A stretch of 64,000 bases of DNA. It comes from Haemonchus contortus. Taxonomy: Eukaryota > Nematoda > Chromadorea > Rhabditida > Trichostrongylidae. Positions within the stretch are counted from its first letter, which is position 1; the number at the start of each line of letters is the position of its first letter. The notes below the pieces were generated by a model. That model searched no databases. It was not told the DNA's origin and saw only the letters and a list, made by a program, of their open reading frames with translations. Made by a program: the position numbers and the translations under genes. Shown here piece by piece: positions 33,844 through 52,092 of this stretch. The stretch lies in NCBI GenBank assembly GCA_000469685.2, contig LS997562.1, positions 17,254,614-17,318,613 on the forward strand, given 5' to 3'.

Positions 33844-34239
33844 ACTCGAAATTTTTCATTTCAACGAGTAACTAAAGAACCTACCGTAACGAAACCACTC
33901 TCAAACGATGTCTCGTAGTCGATAACCTTTGCAGAAGTTTAGGGGGCCCTATTGATTCCTGATCTCGGTTATATTTTTGTTCTTTTGCTAAGTGTGCACA
34001 TACTTTTGAAACAAAGGAGAAATTTTTCTTTAATAAAAAATTATGTTAGCAGCTACGATGTTTTCTCAGAGAAAGTATTCGTAGGTTATCGCACACAAGG
34101 AATTGAATGGTGAAGGTCACAGGTTACAGAAAGCAATGGTATCCCCAAAAAAACAAAATGTCGGATGTGCACATACTTTCGAAACGCACTGTAGAAAGCC
34201 GTTTGACGCGTTTCGTGAAGGCTGCGCCGAGGGCAGAAC

Positions 34240-34345
34240 ATTGGAAGCTCATCACCTTGTCTTGGTAGCCTTTGCCGACATTCGTGTTCGGAACGGAATA
34301 AGCCCTTATTGAGAGCTATCTACGCCCCTTTTCAGCCTGTCCATG
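34240..34345 (+). repeat. Right copy of the direct repeat flanking the Tc1-like element
   Basis: Diverged copy of 32285-32385 in the same orientation. Identity is moderate by eye. Confidence 0.6.
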
Positions 34346-35639
34346 TTTCTCTTCCTAGGAGGCTAAAAATCGTCGCACTGAAAAACATCAGAACCTTTTT
34401 TTATCGCGATATGTGTCTTTAACTGAACAGTTTGATGGCGCTCTACTCCTATAATCCTTATCAATGTTCATCAGCTGATCATTGATTTGTGGACACAGAA
34501 CTTTCCCTTTGGGAAGAAGAGTAAGCTAATCACCTACAGAACTGCTTCCACCAGGTCATAATTCATTTAAAAGCTTCAAATATGCTGTGGAACTACAATA
34601 GCATCAAAACCGTGTTGTCATTCATTCAACCTTAGTGATAGTTATGGGCCCTACGTACTATGTAGCTGACTTAATGGCTCTTTTTCAAACGGATTATTAG
34701 GCAAGCTTAGCTATCCCCATTGAACAATGCATTCTCTAACTTTCCCTAACTGGCGAGGAAAACTATGGCCGTAACATACTTACTAAGTTTGACACAAGTT
34801 TTTTTGGCGAAGAACCTCGAACTTGATAGCTTTCTCTTTCATCTAATATTACTGAACAAATTTGAAACTCTTCCCTTCCCCCTGAAATTCTCAAAGTAAT
34901 AGAAAACTATTCTGTCTTCCATGCTCAAATAGGAGAAAGTTAACCGACAAAACCATTTGACCTCTCTAGCCAGCATCCTATAGCCCAGTCCTCAACAACT
35001 GAAAACAGGCTTTAGTTTTCTAACAATTTTTAAGCTGTTCTTTACCCTTCTAGATGAACACAATATTTTTCTCGGGAGGATGAGTTAAACACCAGTGCTC
35101 AATCAACATCCGATGTGGTCGGTAGCAATTTGTTGTTTTTGAGTCAATTTCGGTTCAGGCGGGTGTAATGCTAATCCCTTTCGACCTAGTTGAGTCCTAG
35201 TTAATTCACTGAATAGTTTTGTGAAATATGCCATTGCGGCTCATCTCTAATCCCAGATAGGTGTTCACTGCCAAGCAGGAAAACGGATGCTTACTTTCTT
35301 AAATCATCCTGAGAGTAGTAAATGTGGAGAAGCTCCGAAATTTTTGTGTTTTCAAAGAGTGTCACCTTCTAGAAATCCGTTTTGAGATTAGTACAATTCG
35401 TTACGAGCCCTAAACAATCCATTCTAATTCTATACCATCTAAAATGCATGAACCTACTCATGTGGACCCTGCAAAAATCTGGCACAGTTCTTGAAAATCT
35501 TTAAATGTTACTGATCTGGATGTGAAGATGTTGGGCTGTCCTTGCAGTGGAACCAGTCTAAGGAGCTCTTCTCCTTCATTGCTAGATAGCTAACTGTTTC
35601 CATTTTTCGTGGAGTAGAGTAAATGTCTTGAATATGTTC
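34346..35639. other. No recognised feature
   Basis: AT-rich; no frame or repeat recognised. Confidence 0.5.
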
Positions 35640-35960
35640 CGGAGGTGGCGTAGTGAGTGGCACACTACCTCGAACTCATAGCCAGGGGTTCGAATCCAGG
35701 ACTGATATCCGTCTAAGACAACCGAGCCTTCCATCCCTTCGAGGTTGGTTAATTGGTACCAGACTCGTGTGGTAGGGTAAAAGCAGACTTGTACATCGGC
35801 TGGCCAACGCAATTCACTGCATCGGGCACATACGCATTCAGTGCGGTACTATGGTTTTGGATGGAAGTCGAATTCGGAGCGCATCCCTTAAAAGAGTTGA
35901 TCAACGCCCAAGGACCCCTAAATATTTGTCTTAGGACGGCGCCATACTTAAATGCACGTC
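35640..35960 (+). mobile_element. tRNA-derived SINE
   Basis: The 5' head contains TGGCGTAGTGAGTGG (A-box-like) and, 39 bases further on, GGGTTCGAATCC (canonical B box), as in polymerase III tRNA promoters. A non-tRNA body follows (CGAGCCTTCCATCCCTTCG...), with the shared tail segment CATTCAGTGCGG, TTTTGGATGGAAGTCGAATTC and GCGCATCCCTTAAA. Related copies are at 31722-31845 and, on the minus strand, 40500-40771. Confidence 0.75.
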
Positions 35961-38900
35961 AGGTAGTTTAAGTAGAATAAAAGGTTCAGAGCATCCAAAG
36001 TATTAGTAGCTGTATCGTATGAAAGCGACCTCAGGACTTGAATCCATGCAAGAACTTGAGTCAAAATAACCCGAACTCAATTAACTGACTAGCGTTGGCA
36101 CTCCAAAAAGTACTCGTGCAATGCACACTCTTTCTCGACTCACTTCACACTTTCGTCTTGCTCATAACTTTTTACTTTCAAGGCACCTGTTATGAACGCA
36201 TTTTTCTTCCTTGAGAAAGCTCTTTTCTCTATTCTGTATCATTATTGAAACAGCTGCAGCTTGATTGAGCAGAAGTTTTGAAACGCACTGCCTCCTTGTT
36301 TTTGCCTGAGCGATATTGTTTCCAACCTGACAGATGGTTCTTTAAGTCATTCCTTGTCAGCCCGCCGTTTTTTTCTGCTTTAGATTGTTCTAGTGTAGCT
36401 ATACCCTTCACAGCTGCTCTACTCAGCGCTCTGCGAAAGAGAGGGAGGGGGAACACAACGTAAAGACGTTTGATGACTTTGCTACGACCTTGGTTCTTGA
36501 TGGCGAAGGGGTCGGATGACAAAGAGGGTGACACTCTCCAATTTGTTCACACTAACCGGCAAAAAACGGCTAGACTCGAGTGTTCATAAATATACATACA
36601 TACGACACGGCACATCCATCCTAGCGTCTTGTTGTTCTCAGTTCATTGATCGACCCTTATGGCTGTGTTCCCTTTACGTATACTTGTGTAATACTCTTTG
36701 CCATATCTAGAATTCTCTGCGTGGGCAGATTTCTGAAGAACAGGCATAATCAGCACCAAATCGAAATGCCAGTAGGATTTCTTCTCGTGACCACCTTCTT
36801 TCCATGTTTGTAACCAGCTTCATCAGTTATTTGAAGTGGTATGGCGTCTTTGCAAGCCTTCAATTAGAGCCTGTCTATTCTATCACAAGAGTCTTTCAGC
36901 AGCTGAAGTTGAGAGAAGAAATGGTTTTAAAAAGCGTCATAACAAGTTAATGTGCACGATAATGAAAGCAAAAGTTGCTCAGGCAAGCCTGCCCAGGATG
37001 AGCGTCGGAATAGTCGAAACCCGTTGCAGTTGGTTATTTTTCCGATCATTCTTTCAAACAAATTATTGGAAACCCCTTTCGCAAATTTGATGGAGCTTAC
37101 AAGCAAGAGACTATTCCAGGCAGGATAACCAATAAGCTTTGTTAGAAATAATTTCTTCAAAACAACTACTTATGTGATTCGATCGTAGAACACTCCTCAC
37201 GACTTCTGAAATACTTTGTTGCATTTGAACTGATCTGAACAAGTGGGCAGCCTGAGATGACAGAGTCGAGGATGATCGAATTCCATGCCGACCTTGGTCC
37301 GAATCAGTAAAGCCTTCATTCTATTGCAAAAGGGACAAAGAAGCATTGTACGAACCATCCCAGCAGGATAAGTCAGAAACGCTTCAACAGGCAACTATTC
37401 CTAGTGGGATGCGAGTGTATGTCGAGGTGAACTTGTATTGCGCCCATGGCGGGAAAGGAAATATTGTGATGGTGAACAAGGGTATCTTACCGATTAGGGC
37501 AAAAATCTGGTTTTTGTATTTGCTACGTGAATGTAACAAAAACACACTCGACCACCAAGGACGACAACTAAGTTCATATTTCATTTCACGCTGCTTCATA
37601 TTTCTGGACCCTCTCACACTAATCTCTTCCGTTCCCAGATATAATGATGTTTTTCCTGTTCGAGTAGGAAAAGAGCTCTAGTCAACAAGTGCCTCATTAT
37701 GCACCGCATTTGATATACTAGTCTGAATTGCATAACCGTCTATTCATTCAGAGCTCCATAGTACAGCGGATCTACTCGCCTGTTCTAGTCATTCGATCAC
37801 CAAAAGTTTTTTGTCTTTCATTTAGATTTTTGTTTTGATTTTTTAATATCGAAGGTGATTTATTACATGTGTAGGTGTAAATACTACGTAATACAATATA
37901 GCGTAGTGTACCAGAATAACTCTGCTGAGTTCTCCCTGGACTTATAGTTTTTGCGAGAAAAGAAGCTGAATGTGTGCGTACTAGTGGGAAATCTCGGCTC
38001 CATCCGTTTAATCCTGTGTACTGCCATTCTCTGACAGGTTCCTACGCTGTTCCGTCGGCACTCCTAATGAACAAAAAGCAGCTTTTCCCGTTCCCACTCA
38101 TGAAGCAGAACTAATTATCGTGTTTACAGCCTGCTGTAGCACTTATGAGCCTAGCCAGTACGAATGTTCTCAAAGCACCAAGGCGCCGTAGATTATCGCC
38201 GCCTTTTTGCTCGTTTGACGTTCATGCTAAACATGCTGAGAGAGTGGTACTTTCGATCGCTCCCTTCTCGGTTTCTTCTCTCCCACTGCCTGTCCACACG
38301 AATGAAAAACAACTGATAAAGAACTACTCGTCACGTGTCAGCATAACGGGTCAACGCCCATCGTGGGACGCGACTCAACGTTGGATTGCCTCCCGGAAAT
38401 TGGTTCTTGTTGCCCACGGCTTTTGTTAAACACACATTTCATCGGCTCTGCCCTGCCTACGCTGCACTTTTGCTTTCATGTCTGGTTCGTCTGGCTGTAA
38501 CTGTATTCTTGCTACTATACTGCAACCACTTCATATAGAGTAAGTAAACTTGTTCGCCCTTTTTGTCTCATATTCTGTTTTATCGCTTCTGTCAAGTGAG
38601 GTCGCTGGGAAATGCACTACTGAATGAACTTTAAAAGCTTATAGGCTGTCTGGGAGGATGTTGTAGGTGTATTCAAAATTGAATACAAAATCACTTTTAT
38701 TTAGCGACACCTTGTGTGCATGGGCGGCTGTCGGTCCTTCTTGAATCGGATAGGGTGTTTGCCAAAGTATATGGTCAGATAGATAAAGAATTATCGTGTC
38801 GTTCATCACATTAGAGTCGTTGTCACGCCTTAATCACCGCAGAGTCGCATGCTACCAACTGAATAGCTCGAAGGTATGAAGCATATGTTTGGTCTATGCA

Positions 38901-40356
38901 GTCTTCCATCCACCGATCGTTCTAGTCGTAGTGTCCTCTTGCAGCATAGCTTGAGAAGTTGACTACTTGGTGAACAATTCATTACAGGCGGAAGGATGCG
39001 GTATCCATACAATTTATTACAAAAAAAAATGTTGGAAATATGTTATCGTTTATTCTTTTTTTTGCTAAAGTCATAACTAGTTTCTGTCCAATTTTCTTCT
39101 TTTCAGAGTTCTTGATTGAACTCATATGATTAAATTCTGTTGAAGGGTAGAATCACATGAAAGTTACTTAGAACTACAGAAACTGATTTTTGCGAATTCA
39201 GTTTTCCCAAATCACTTGCGGGGCGTTAGTATAGTCATATGCTCGTTGTACATGATTAATGAGAAGGCAGTAGCCGGGTATCATAGCCGAAAGGCTGAAT
39301 CATTTACGTACCATCGTGTTTTTTTCACTAATAAAGGGCTCACTACTCTGGTAACAAAGTCTTTGGAGTAACAAGGAACTTCCAGAAAAACTAGTTTCAC
39401 ATGGTGGCGCCATTTCAAGCTTGATGATCCTCTCCTTAAAATCGTGATAAGCTTTCAAATGAGGAAGCTGGACTTCTTCAGCCTTCCACAACCCAAATTA
39501 AGGAATTCAAAGTACATTCGATTAATTTTAACTGAATGCCTTTCAAAGCATGTGATGGACTTTGTGAATAAATGAAGTGCGCCCAGAAGATTGTTTGCGG
39601 AAATGAATCCAGAAATTGCGAAGGCGCGAAGGGGAAAAAAGCTGGGAAACACGGCATAGCAACAGCTACAAAGGCCTAAATTTCCCAAGATTCTCCTACC
39701 GAACTGGACCCAGGTGAAATGAAGTGATACCACCGTAAAAGTGTCATCAATACGCTGTCTCGGTCATTTCGTAGAAGCGTTTGACGAGCTACATTCCGGT
39801 CTTTGACAACTGATAGCAGAATGAAACAAAAAAAAATTACTATTCGTCCCATGGTCATGGAGCTACTCGAGGTGCTTTTTGAAAATCTTTTCTTTTCTTC
39901 TCTACGAATTTCTTTCGGGGTTAGATAGAAACATACCGTCTTCTACTTTTATTCAGTATTCTTTCTGGATAACTAGAGTAAACCTCTTCTCATTTCAATC
40001 TTGTTCACTAACATTTTGAACAAAGACTTCTCTAGATAAAGCGTATCACTCCTCAGAGTTCAACCAAGTCAAGCTTCGGTGATTCTTAGTTTTGTACGAA
40101 CAACGTCGTGAGATATGTTGGAATGTTTTGTTAGTTCAAAAAATACGGTTCGGCACCTTTCAAGAAATGTAGTGGTTGGCGTAGCAATCCGTTCCAGATC
40201 GGATATCTGATCGATGTCTTGCTTTTCTCGATTTCGATTGCTCGTTCACTTCGGGTGCAACGTGATCTCACTCTAGCTGGCGAGTTCAATCTTCGCCTTA
40301 ATCATTTTGGTAACTGTGGATTCTATTTATTGTTCAAATCATTCCTCTATTCTATA
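35961..40356. other. No gene supported
   Basis: Random-looking frames dominate. The best unassigned frame is on the minus strand at 36534-36229 (101 codons, Lys/Arg-rich, with CTCTCTTTCGCAG-type acceptor sequence inside); it matches no family I know. Confidence 0.4.
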
Positions 40357-40418
40357 CAACTCTAGGATCACGTAATTAATACATATAGGCAGGTATTAAT
40401 GACCCGATCCTAGAGTTG
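40357..40418. repeat. Two-step hairpin
   Basis: CAACTCTAGGATC (40357-40369) pairs with GATCCTAGAGTTG (40406-40418), and an inner ATTAATAC pairs with GTATTAAT. Function unknown; possibly a short foldback remnant. Confidence 0.7.
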
Positions 40419-40499
40419 CTGTAGCGCTCTATCGCTACGGCGGAAAGATCGTGAAATAACGTTCGCTACAGCAAAGGATATAGGCAAAGTCAGTGAAGT

Positions 40500-40771
40500 C
40501 ATCGGTGTTGATCAATTCCGTTTCTTAGACGGCGTCCCGCATTCGACTTCAAATCAGAATGGTAGTGTCGTTTTGATAGTCTATGTAGCCTATACAACTT
40601 GTGACTGCCAGGCGATGTTTAAGACGGTGCTTTTATCCTCTCGGACGGGTTTGGTAGCGGACTGACACCGGAAGGATGGAAGGCACGGTTAGCCTAGGCG
40701 GATATTCGGGATTCGAACCCGTGACCGTGCGTGCGTGATAGTGCGTCACTTGCCACTAGGTCACTTCCGCC
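40500..40771 (-). mobile_element. tRNA-derived SINE
   Basis: The minus-strand head GGCGGAAGTGACCTAGTGGC has an A-box-like segment and CGGGTTCGAATCCCG is a perfect T-arm with B box. The first ~75 bases end in TATCCGCC, which can pair with the opening GGCGGA, so the tRNA ancestry is plain. The D and anticodon arms no longer fold, so this is not a tRNA gene. The body (CCGTGCCTTCCATCCTTC...) and tail match the 35640 copy. Confidence 0.78.
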
Positions 40772-43700
40772 TTCTTTTTATCAGTGAAATTGAGTATTTC
40801 ACTCCACAATTTCGTGTTAAGTGAGAATTAAAAAACAAATAAGCATTTTGTTTCCCGCTGTTGGGAGATTGTGAGGCTGCTAGAGAGGACTTCGAGAGAT
40901 TGTGTAGCTGCCAGAGAGGATTCTGGGAGATTGTGTGGCTGCTAGAGAGGACATGTGGTTTTTTCGAACAATTAGTGAGAAAGTTGAATGTATGCTAAAA
41001 GAAAAATGCTACTGCTTAATGTCAATAATGCTTTTGTTTGTGAAAAAGTGCAAATTCAAAACTCTCCCCTATCCTTTTCCAACGCGACAGAGTCCCGTCC
41101 GTGATTATCCCTTCGAAACAACGATTAGGCTGAGCATCTTCGCTTAAATTCGCGCTTCTGAAAAAAGGAGTTTAAACGCTTTCTCGGTGTGTGGAATTCT
41201 AGCAAAGTCGAAGGGAAACAGATGCTGGGATATACTCTGCTATGCTGCTGTTGCTGTACCCTGAAGCTTGTCCGTATTCCATTACTTTTAACAAATGAGG
41301 TCTTAGTAGTATTAACGAAACAATGGAGTGTGGCTTTATTAAGTGACCATTGTTTACTTTCTTTATGTTTTTCTTTGAAGCCCATCGTTAGCCATTACTG
41401 GAGTGGAATGACTGTAGAAAGGTTAGCGTACGACCAATTTCTTTCCTACCTCCTCAGGGTGGATAAAATGCGAATGAGAATGAAAAGTGCAGTAGTGTTG
41501 AAACGCAATCGGCGGCCGTTTCTGAAGAAAGGAACACGTTTGTAAAGTTTTATCCTTCTGTCCATTTCTTCTGGTGATAAAACTGTCGTGAATCCGCACG
41601 AGCGGGCCACATATCCGTTTTAGGACCCTACTTCATGACGTAAGAAAGCCAGCGATGATTGCACCAATTAATCTTCCAATTCCCTCTTCGCAGAAATACG
41701 ATTCTTGTCGAAGTTTTTTTTTCTTACTTCAAGATGAATTACATGAGAAAAACTCTCCAAATCCAATGGTGGACCCCCGCTGCAACTTGGCTCAACGAAT
41801 TCAGCTTTCCTGGCATGAATGAAGTTTTCCTAATGAATTTCATCTTCTTTTCCCTTCGTTTTCTGTCCAGTTGATGCTTAATATATTCCGTGCCTACCCA
41901 ACAACATTCCATTTATTTTTCTGATTTTGCTCTGAGAGACATACCCGGCCTAAAAAGTTTGTCATAATGGTTTTCGATGCTTCAAAATGCATTCTCATGA
42001 GTTATCGTGCCCTTGTCAACGCCCGTGGGTAAATATTAAACAAAAATATGGAATTTCATCGGGGTGGGGGGGGGGCAAAATTCGATTATTTCGGCACCGT
42101 CAATTCAAATAGCGCGAACAAAGTTAATGCTGTTTTGTCATGCTTCGCATGAGTTATTCCCCACGAAGGGGGCCGGTTTTCCAGAGGACTGACCAAACTC
42201 TCAAAGGCGCACACAGTGCAATCATTTGCATAAACCAGAATTCTAACTCACTCTTCAGTGAATTCGTACGACAACTTATTCAGCCAAGTTCCTTTGTTTC
42301 GTAATATCACTGTAAGAACCTAAAACTTGGGGGAGCGGGAGTGGATACTCCTCGCCTCAGCGTTGGGCCATATTTCCCAGATCCTTAGATTCCTTACAGA
42401 TTGGGTAGGTTTTTCAGAAATACCGGCCAGCTCATACATATGTCTAGTCCAACGACTTGATAAAAATGAACATTGTATAGTACTAATAGCATGCAAACCA
42501 GTCTGCTGTCCCAGTTCCGCCCAACACGGGCCCCCGGACTGCTCTCATCCGTCACTACCTCGACTCGTCAAACCAATGCCGCTCCTTTTTGTTCCTCAGC
42601 TTGCCTTTGTCTTGTTTATAAGGCCTATTCAAGCAGCAAAGTGCATGTGCAATTCTTATGCCATAAGCCTAAGAACCACTGCTTCCAATTCTGAGCCTAG
42701 AACGTGGCTTTGCCTTCGGGCAAGCTGTTTTTGTAATTGGTTCGAACCTTCTATCACGACACTGATGACTTTGAAATACTTTTATCTGATTATTTTTGCG
42801 TGCTTCTGCTCTAATGATCTAATTGAAATCTCTTCGTTAGAACTGTCCCCCACCTATTAATACCAGTTCCCAGTTACCGTTCGATTGTGTAACAACTCGA
42901 AATGCGTGCTCTGTCTTTTGCTCCCAACGGGCTGAAGCGCGAATACTAAAGGGCAGCGATTGAATCAACTGGGAGGCTGCGAAACTGCAAATTGTTAGGC
43001 AGAAGACAGATGTTCTTGGGGATCTGGCTGATTGTGAGTGCTCAGGGAAGTCCCAAAGCGAAATCGCAAGAAGGCTTGGCAAAATAGCTTGCTTGACACG
43101 TAGAGTACAGATTTAGTACAATTGATGTTTACAGTCCAGCGTCTAGTAGGTAAAGGATTATAGCGAGTACGAGTTCAGTTCCACATTTGTTTTCGGTTGG
43201 CGCAGTTTTGCCATTGAAGCCGCGTGATCTACACCGAGCAACTCGTCCGCACCGCTTCGTTTTTGACCGGTATTTCTTGTTAGTTTACATTAACCCATCT
43301 GCCCACATAATGCACTTTACTTAGTTATGTCTTAGGATTACCTTCCGGGGAAATTGTTTCCCCGCTATGGAGTTTTTGTTCAGCCCCCCTAATGGGCGAG
43401 TTGTCTCGGGCCCAGAAACGCGCTCCAAATGCTATGTTGCACCATTCGCTCGAACTGAATATATGAATGCGATTATACGCTTCCTCTGCCTTCTATAGCA
43501 GTTATTCACCATTCTCTGAGCCTTCCACGAAAGCGTTCCTGTGACATCCAATTATTAGCAAATGTAGGAACACATAGTTTATACGGGAACTGGAAAGTCT
43601 GACCATGGTTGAAGAAATGGGGTGGTTTCGCATATGTTCTGTTAAGAAGGCGGTCGCATGCCCATTTCCTTTATTACAAACTAAATTTTAAAATACCCTA

Positions 43701-43951
43701 GTCAGCAAGTATTGATTTACGTTTTCTCAGTGTCTAGAAATTGCCTAACTCTGTTTGAAATGTTTTTTCACGGTTCATAGTAAGCAGCGATTATTTTCAA
43801 TCGTCCGTATTCTTCTTTGCTACACAAATGCCGTTTGTTTATTGATTTTATTTTATGATTAGCTATGTCTCGTGCAATTCTATTATAGAATCATGCTTTC
43901 CTGATGATCTTTGTGCCTCATTTTCAATTGTCAGCGTTAAATAATCTTATC
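40772..43951. other. No gene supported upstream of RSPRY1
   Basis: A 177-codon plus-strand frame at 42327-42860 has non-coding-like composition. Three short direct repeats of GAGATTGTGxGGCTGCxAGAGAGGA occur at 40863-40950. G-rich run at 42061-42075. The RSPRY1 promoter must lie at the right end, but no element is recognisable. Confidence 0.4.
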
Positions 43952-43957
43952 TTTCAG
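43952..43957 (+). promoter_or_regulatory. Likely spliced-leader acceptor of RSPRY1
   Basis: TTTCAG ends one base before the start codon at 43959. In nematodes an acceptor this close to the first ATG usually marks spliced-leader trans-splicing. An ordinary intron after an upstream non-coding exon would look the same. Confidence 0.5.
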
Positions 43958-43958
43958 C

Positions 43959-50196
<6,238 letters not shown>

Positions 50197-50810
50197 TTTT
50201 GGTAAATTCTGTTGCTGCATGTTTCATAATTTCGAAGTTGTATGTATGGTACAACTAGAAAGACTATATTCATGTGGCCTACATGGCTGATAACATTGTA
50301 TTTGTTCAGTTCCCAGATTCTCACACTGCCTTGAGAAACACACCACCTCGTTACCGGTATTCCAATAGGACGTTGGCATTTCCACGTTTTAAGGTCCGTT
50401 TTCGGGACAAAGAAAATGTATAAAGCATCGGTTAAGCCGCTACAATATTACTATTTGTTTAGCGCATTCACAAGGGTATCAAAGCTGTTCAACAGCCTTG
50501 AGGTACAAGCTGTGACACAGCGCTCTTGAAACTTCATGGTTGAGCTGCGGATTATTGTAAATCCGTAGTTAATGAGTAATTTCACGTGTACATAGCAGAT
50601 TCCGACAACACTTTAACGGTTTCCATCCGTATTAAGGTCTCTTGCACCTCACTGATTTGACATATCCTAGTCCTTCTCTTGCTCGCTTTCAATGTTTCAG
50701 TGTTGTTTGCTCCCATATTTGAAAACTTGTCGCACCGATTGCGAATTTTTGTACATTTGTTGCACAGTTTTGTACCTACAAGATTTTCGTTCCCAGAATA
50801 TGATTATTGA

Positions 50811-50816
50811 ATAAAG
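50811..50816 (+). terminator. Polyadenylation signal of RSPRY1
   Basis: AATAAA lies 615 bp after the RSPRY1 stop, with a second copy at 50869-50874. Either could direct 3' end formation, which would make a ~0.65-kb 3' untranslated region. Confidence 0.5.
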
Positions 50817-50879
50817 TTGTGAATGTAATCAGTTTTATATTGATGTTAAGGTTGATCGAAACCTTTCAATAAATTGGTG

Positions 50880-52085
50880 GTCCTTTTGAAATGACAATCT
50901 ATCAGTCATTTCGATGAACACTTTTTCACCAAAATATAAGAGTTTTTATTACATTTTCTGTGGGTTTCCTCGTGATTGGAAGATAAATAAATAAACAAAT
51001 AAAGAAGTCGATGATTGGGTGGTCCATAGACGGCTTAGGTAAATGAATTGCTTGATAAGGCGCAACTGATGTGAGAGTGTTATGGAGGGAGCCCCAGGTT
51101 TGAACGAACCAAGGACCACACGGATGGATCAGTTCGCTGAGAAATTTGCATGAGGATGGGCGGGTTCATAGGTATTTTCGAAATGTTTAGGTGCAATTTG
51201 GCGGCGTTATGACTCAACATTTTCGGCCTTCTTCCTGTTCCCTTTCTTTACACTGGGTCGCTTTAATAGGAACCTATGCCCTATGGTACACACAGCCCTA
51301 TGGTACTCGCAGGCAAGCCATTATGGCGAGAATCTTAGTGATCGCCATGCCATCTCTCGTTGAAATCTTTGCATGGATGTCGAAGCATGCTTAACACTTC
51401 ATAAGTCCGGAACAGAATCAGACCCAACGAAGCGACCCACCCTAATACCCTCCTTTGAAAAAGTATAGTGTTATCAAGTGAGCAACGTGGGCGCAGCCGT
51501 AAAGCAGCTGCACAGCGTGCACGAGCTGGTCGTGCTGGTTCCAGTCTTTCTCGTACGTAGTTGCCAATTGCAGGATCCCAAAATCCCTAATGTTCTTACT
51601 CTTTTCATTATTGATTACCAACCTTTTCTACCACTGGTTTCTCGCTTTTAAGAAGGCAAAAATTTATGTAGTTTTGTACTCCTGTTTTTAAAGTTCGCTT
51701 GTTGAATTTGAGCTTTCTGAAAAAATTGAAAAGCACACCTAAATTTTGAAAAGTGTTGGTAATATCGAGGCATACGGCGTCTCTCCTCGGGGTTCTCTGT
51801 TGGGTGAGAGTTACTCTTTCAATTCTAACGGTGCTTTCAAGTTAAAAATATGATCTGCAGTGTATTGTTTGGGGATAATTCAATTCAAGGCAAGTAGTGC
51901 CTAAGGAAAAGTATTGGAGTGAAAGTAAACTGTCAGTTCCATGTCTCACTGCTTACTAAAAAGCCTCAACATTTGTTCATGTGTTACCGCGTAGTCTCTG
52001 TAAAGATTTTAGAAATCATCGCTGTTAACACTTTTCCCGTCGTATTTTTGTTGCCATCTAGCCAATTGCCATCGAACAAATTCTG
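50880..52085. other. Intergenic region RSPRY1-RtcB
   Basis: A (TAAA)n-like stretch lies at ~50985-51003. No gene or recognised element. It should contain the RtcB promoter. Confidence 0.5.
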
Positions 52086-52091
52086 TTTTAG
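52086..52091 (+). promoter_or_regulatory. Likely spliced-leader acceptor of RtcB
   Basis: GTTTTAG-type acceptor ending at 52091, one base before the ATG at 52093, as in RSPRY1. This suggests trans-splicing directly in front of the start codon. Confidence 0.5.
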
Positions 52092-52092
52092 C

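Larger units (their letters stand above)
32621..34191 (+). mobile_element. Tc1-like element rearranged into a giant inverted repeat
   Basis: The 1571-bp element is flanked by TA (32619-32620, 34192-34193). The left ~660 bp and right ~660 bp (about 33530-34191) are inverted copies. Each arm holds an outer and an inner direct repeat of TTTCAAAAGTATGTGCACAC and the N-terminal half of a transposase. The ~240-bp centre is unique and keeps the first catalytic Asp block. A normal Tc1 element has a single transposase gene, so the distal half appears to have been replaced by an inverted copy of the proximal half. Confidence 0.85.

Noticed and set aside
40697..40771. Possible tRNA gene (minus strand)
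   Set aside because: The T arm and part of the acceptor stem are intact, but the D and anticodon arms do not fold and the sequence continues into a SINE body shared with 35640.
42327..42860. 177-codon plus-strand frame
   Set aside because: Length is notable, but the composition (Cys, Ser, Leu, Pro-rich, no motif) looks non-coding, and no splice or start context supports it.
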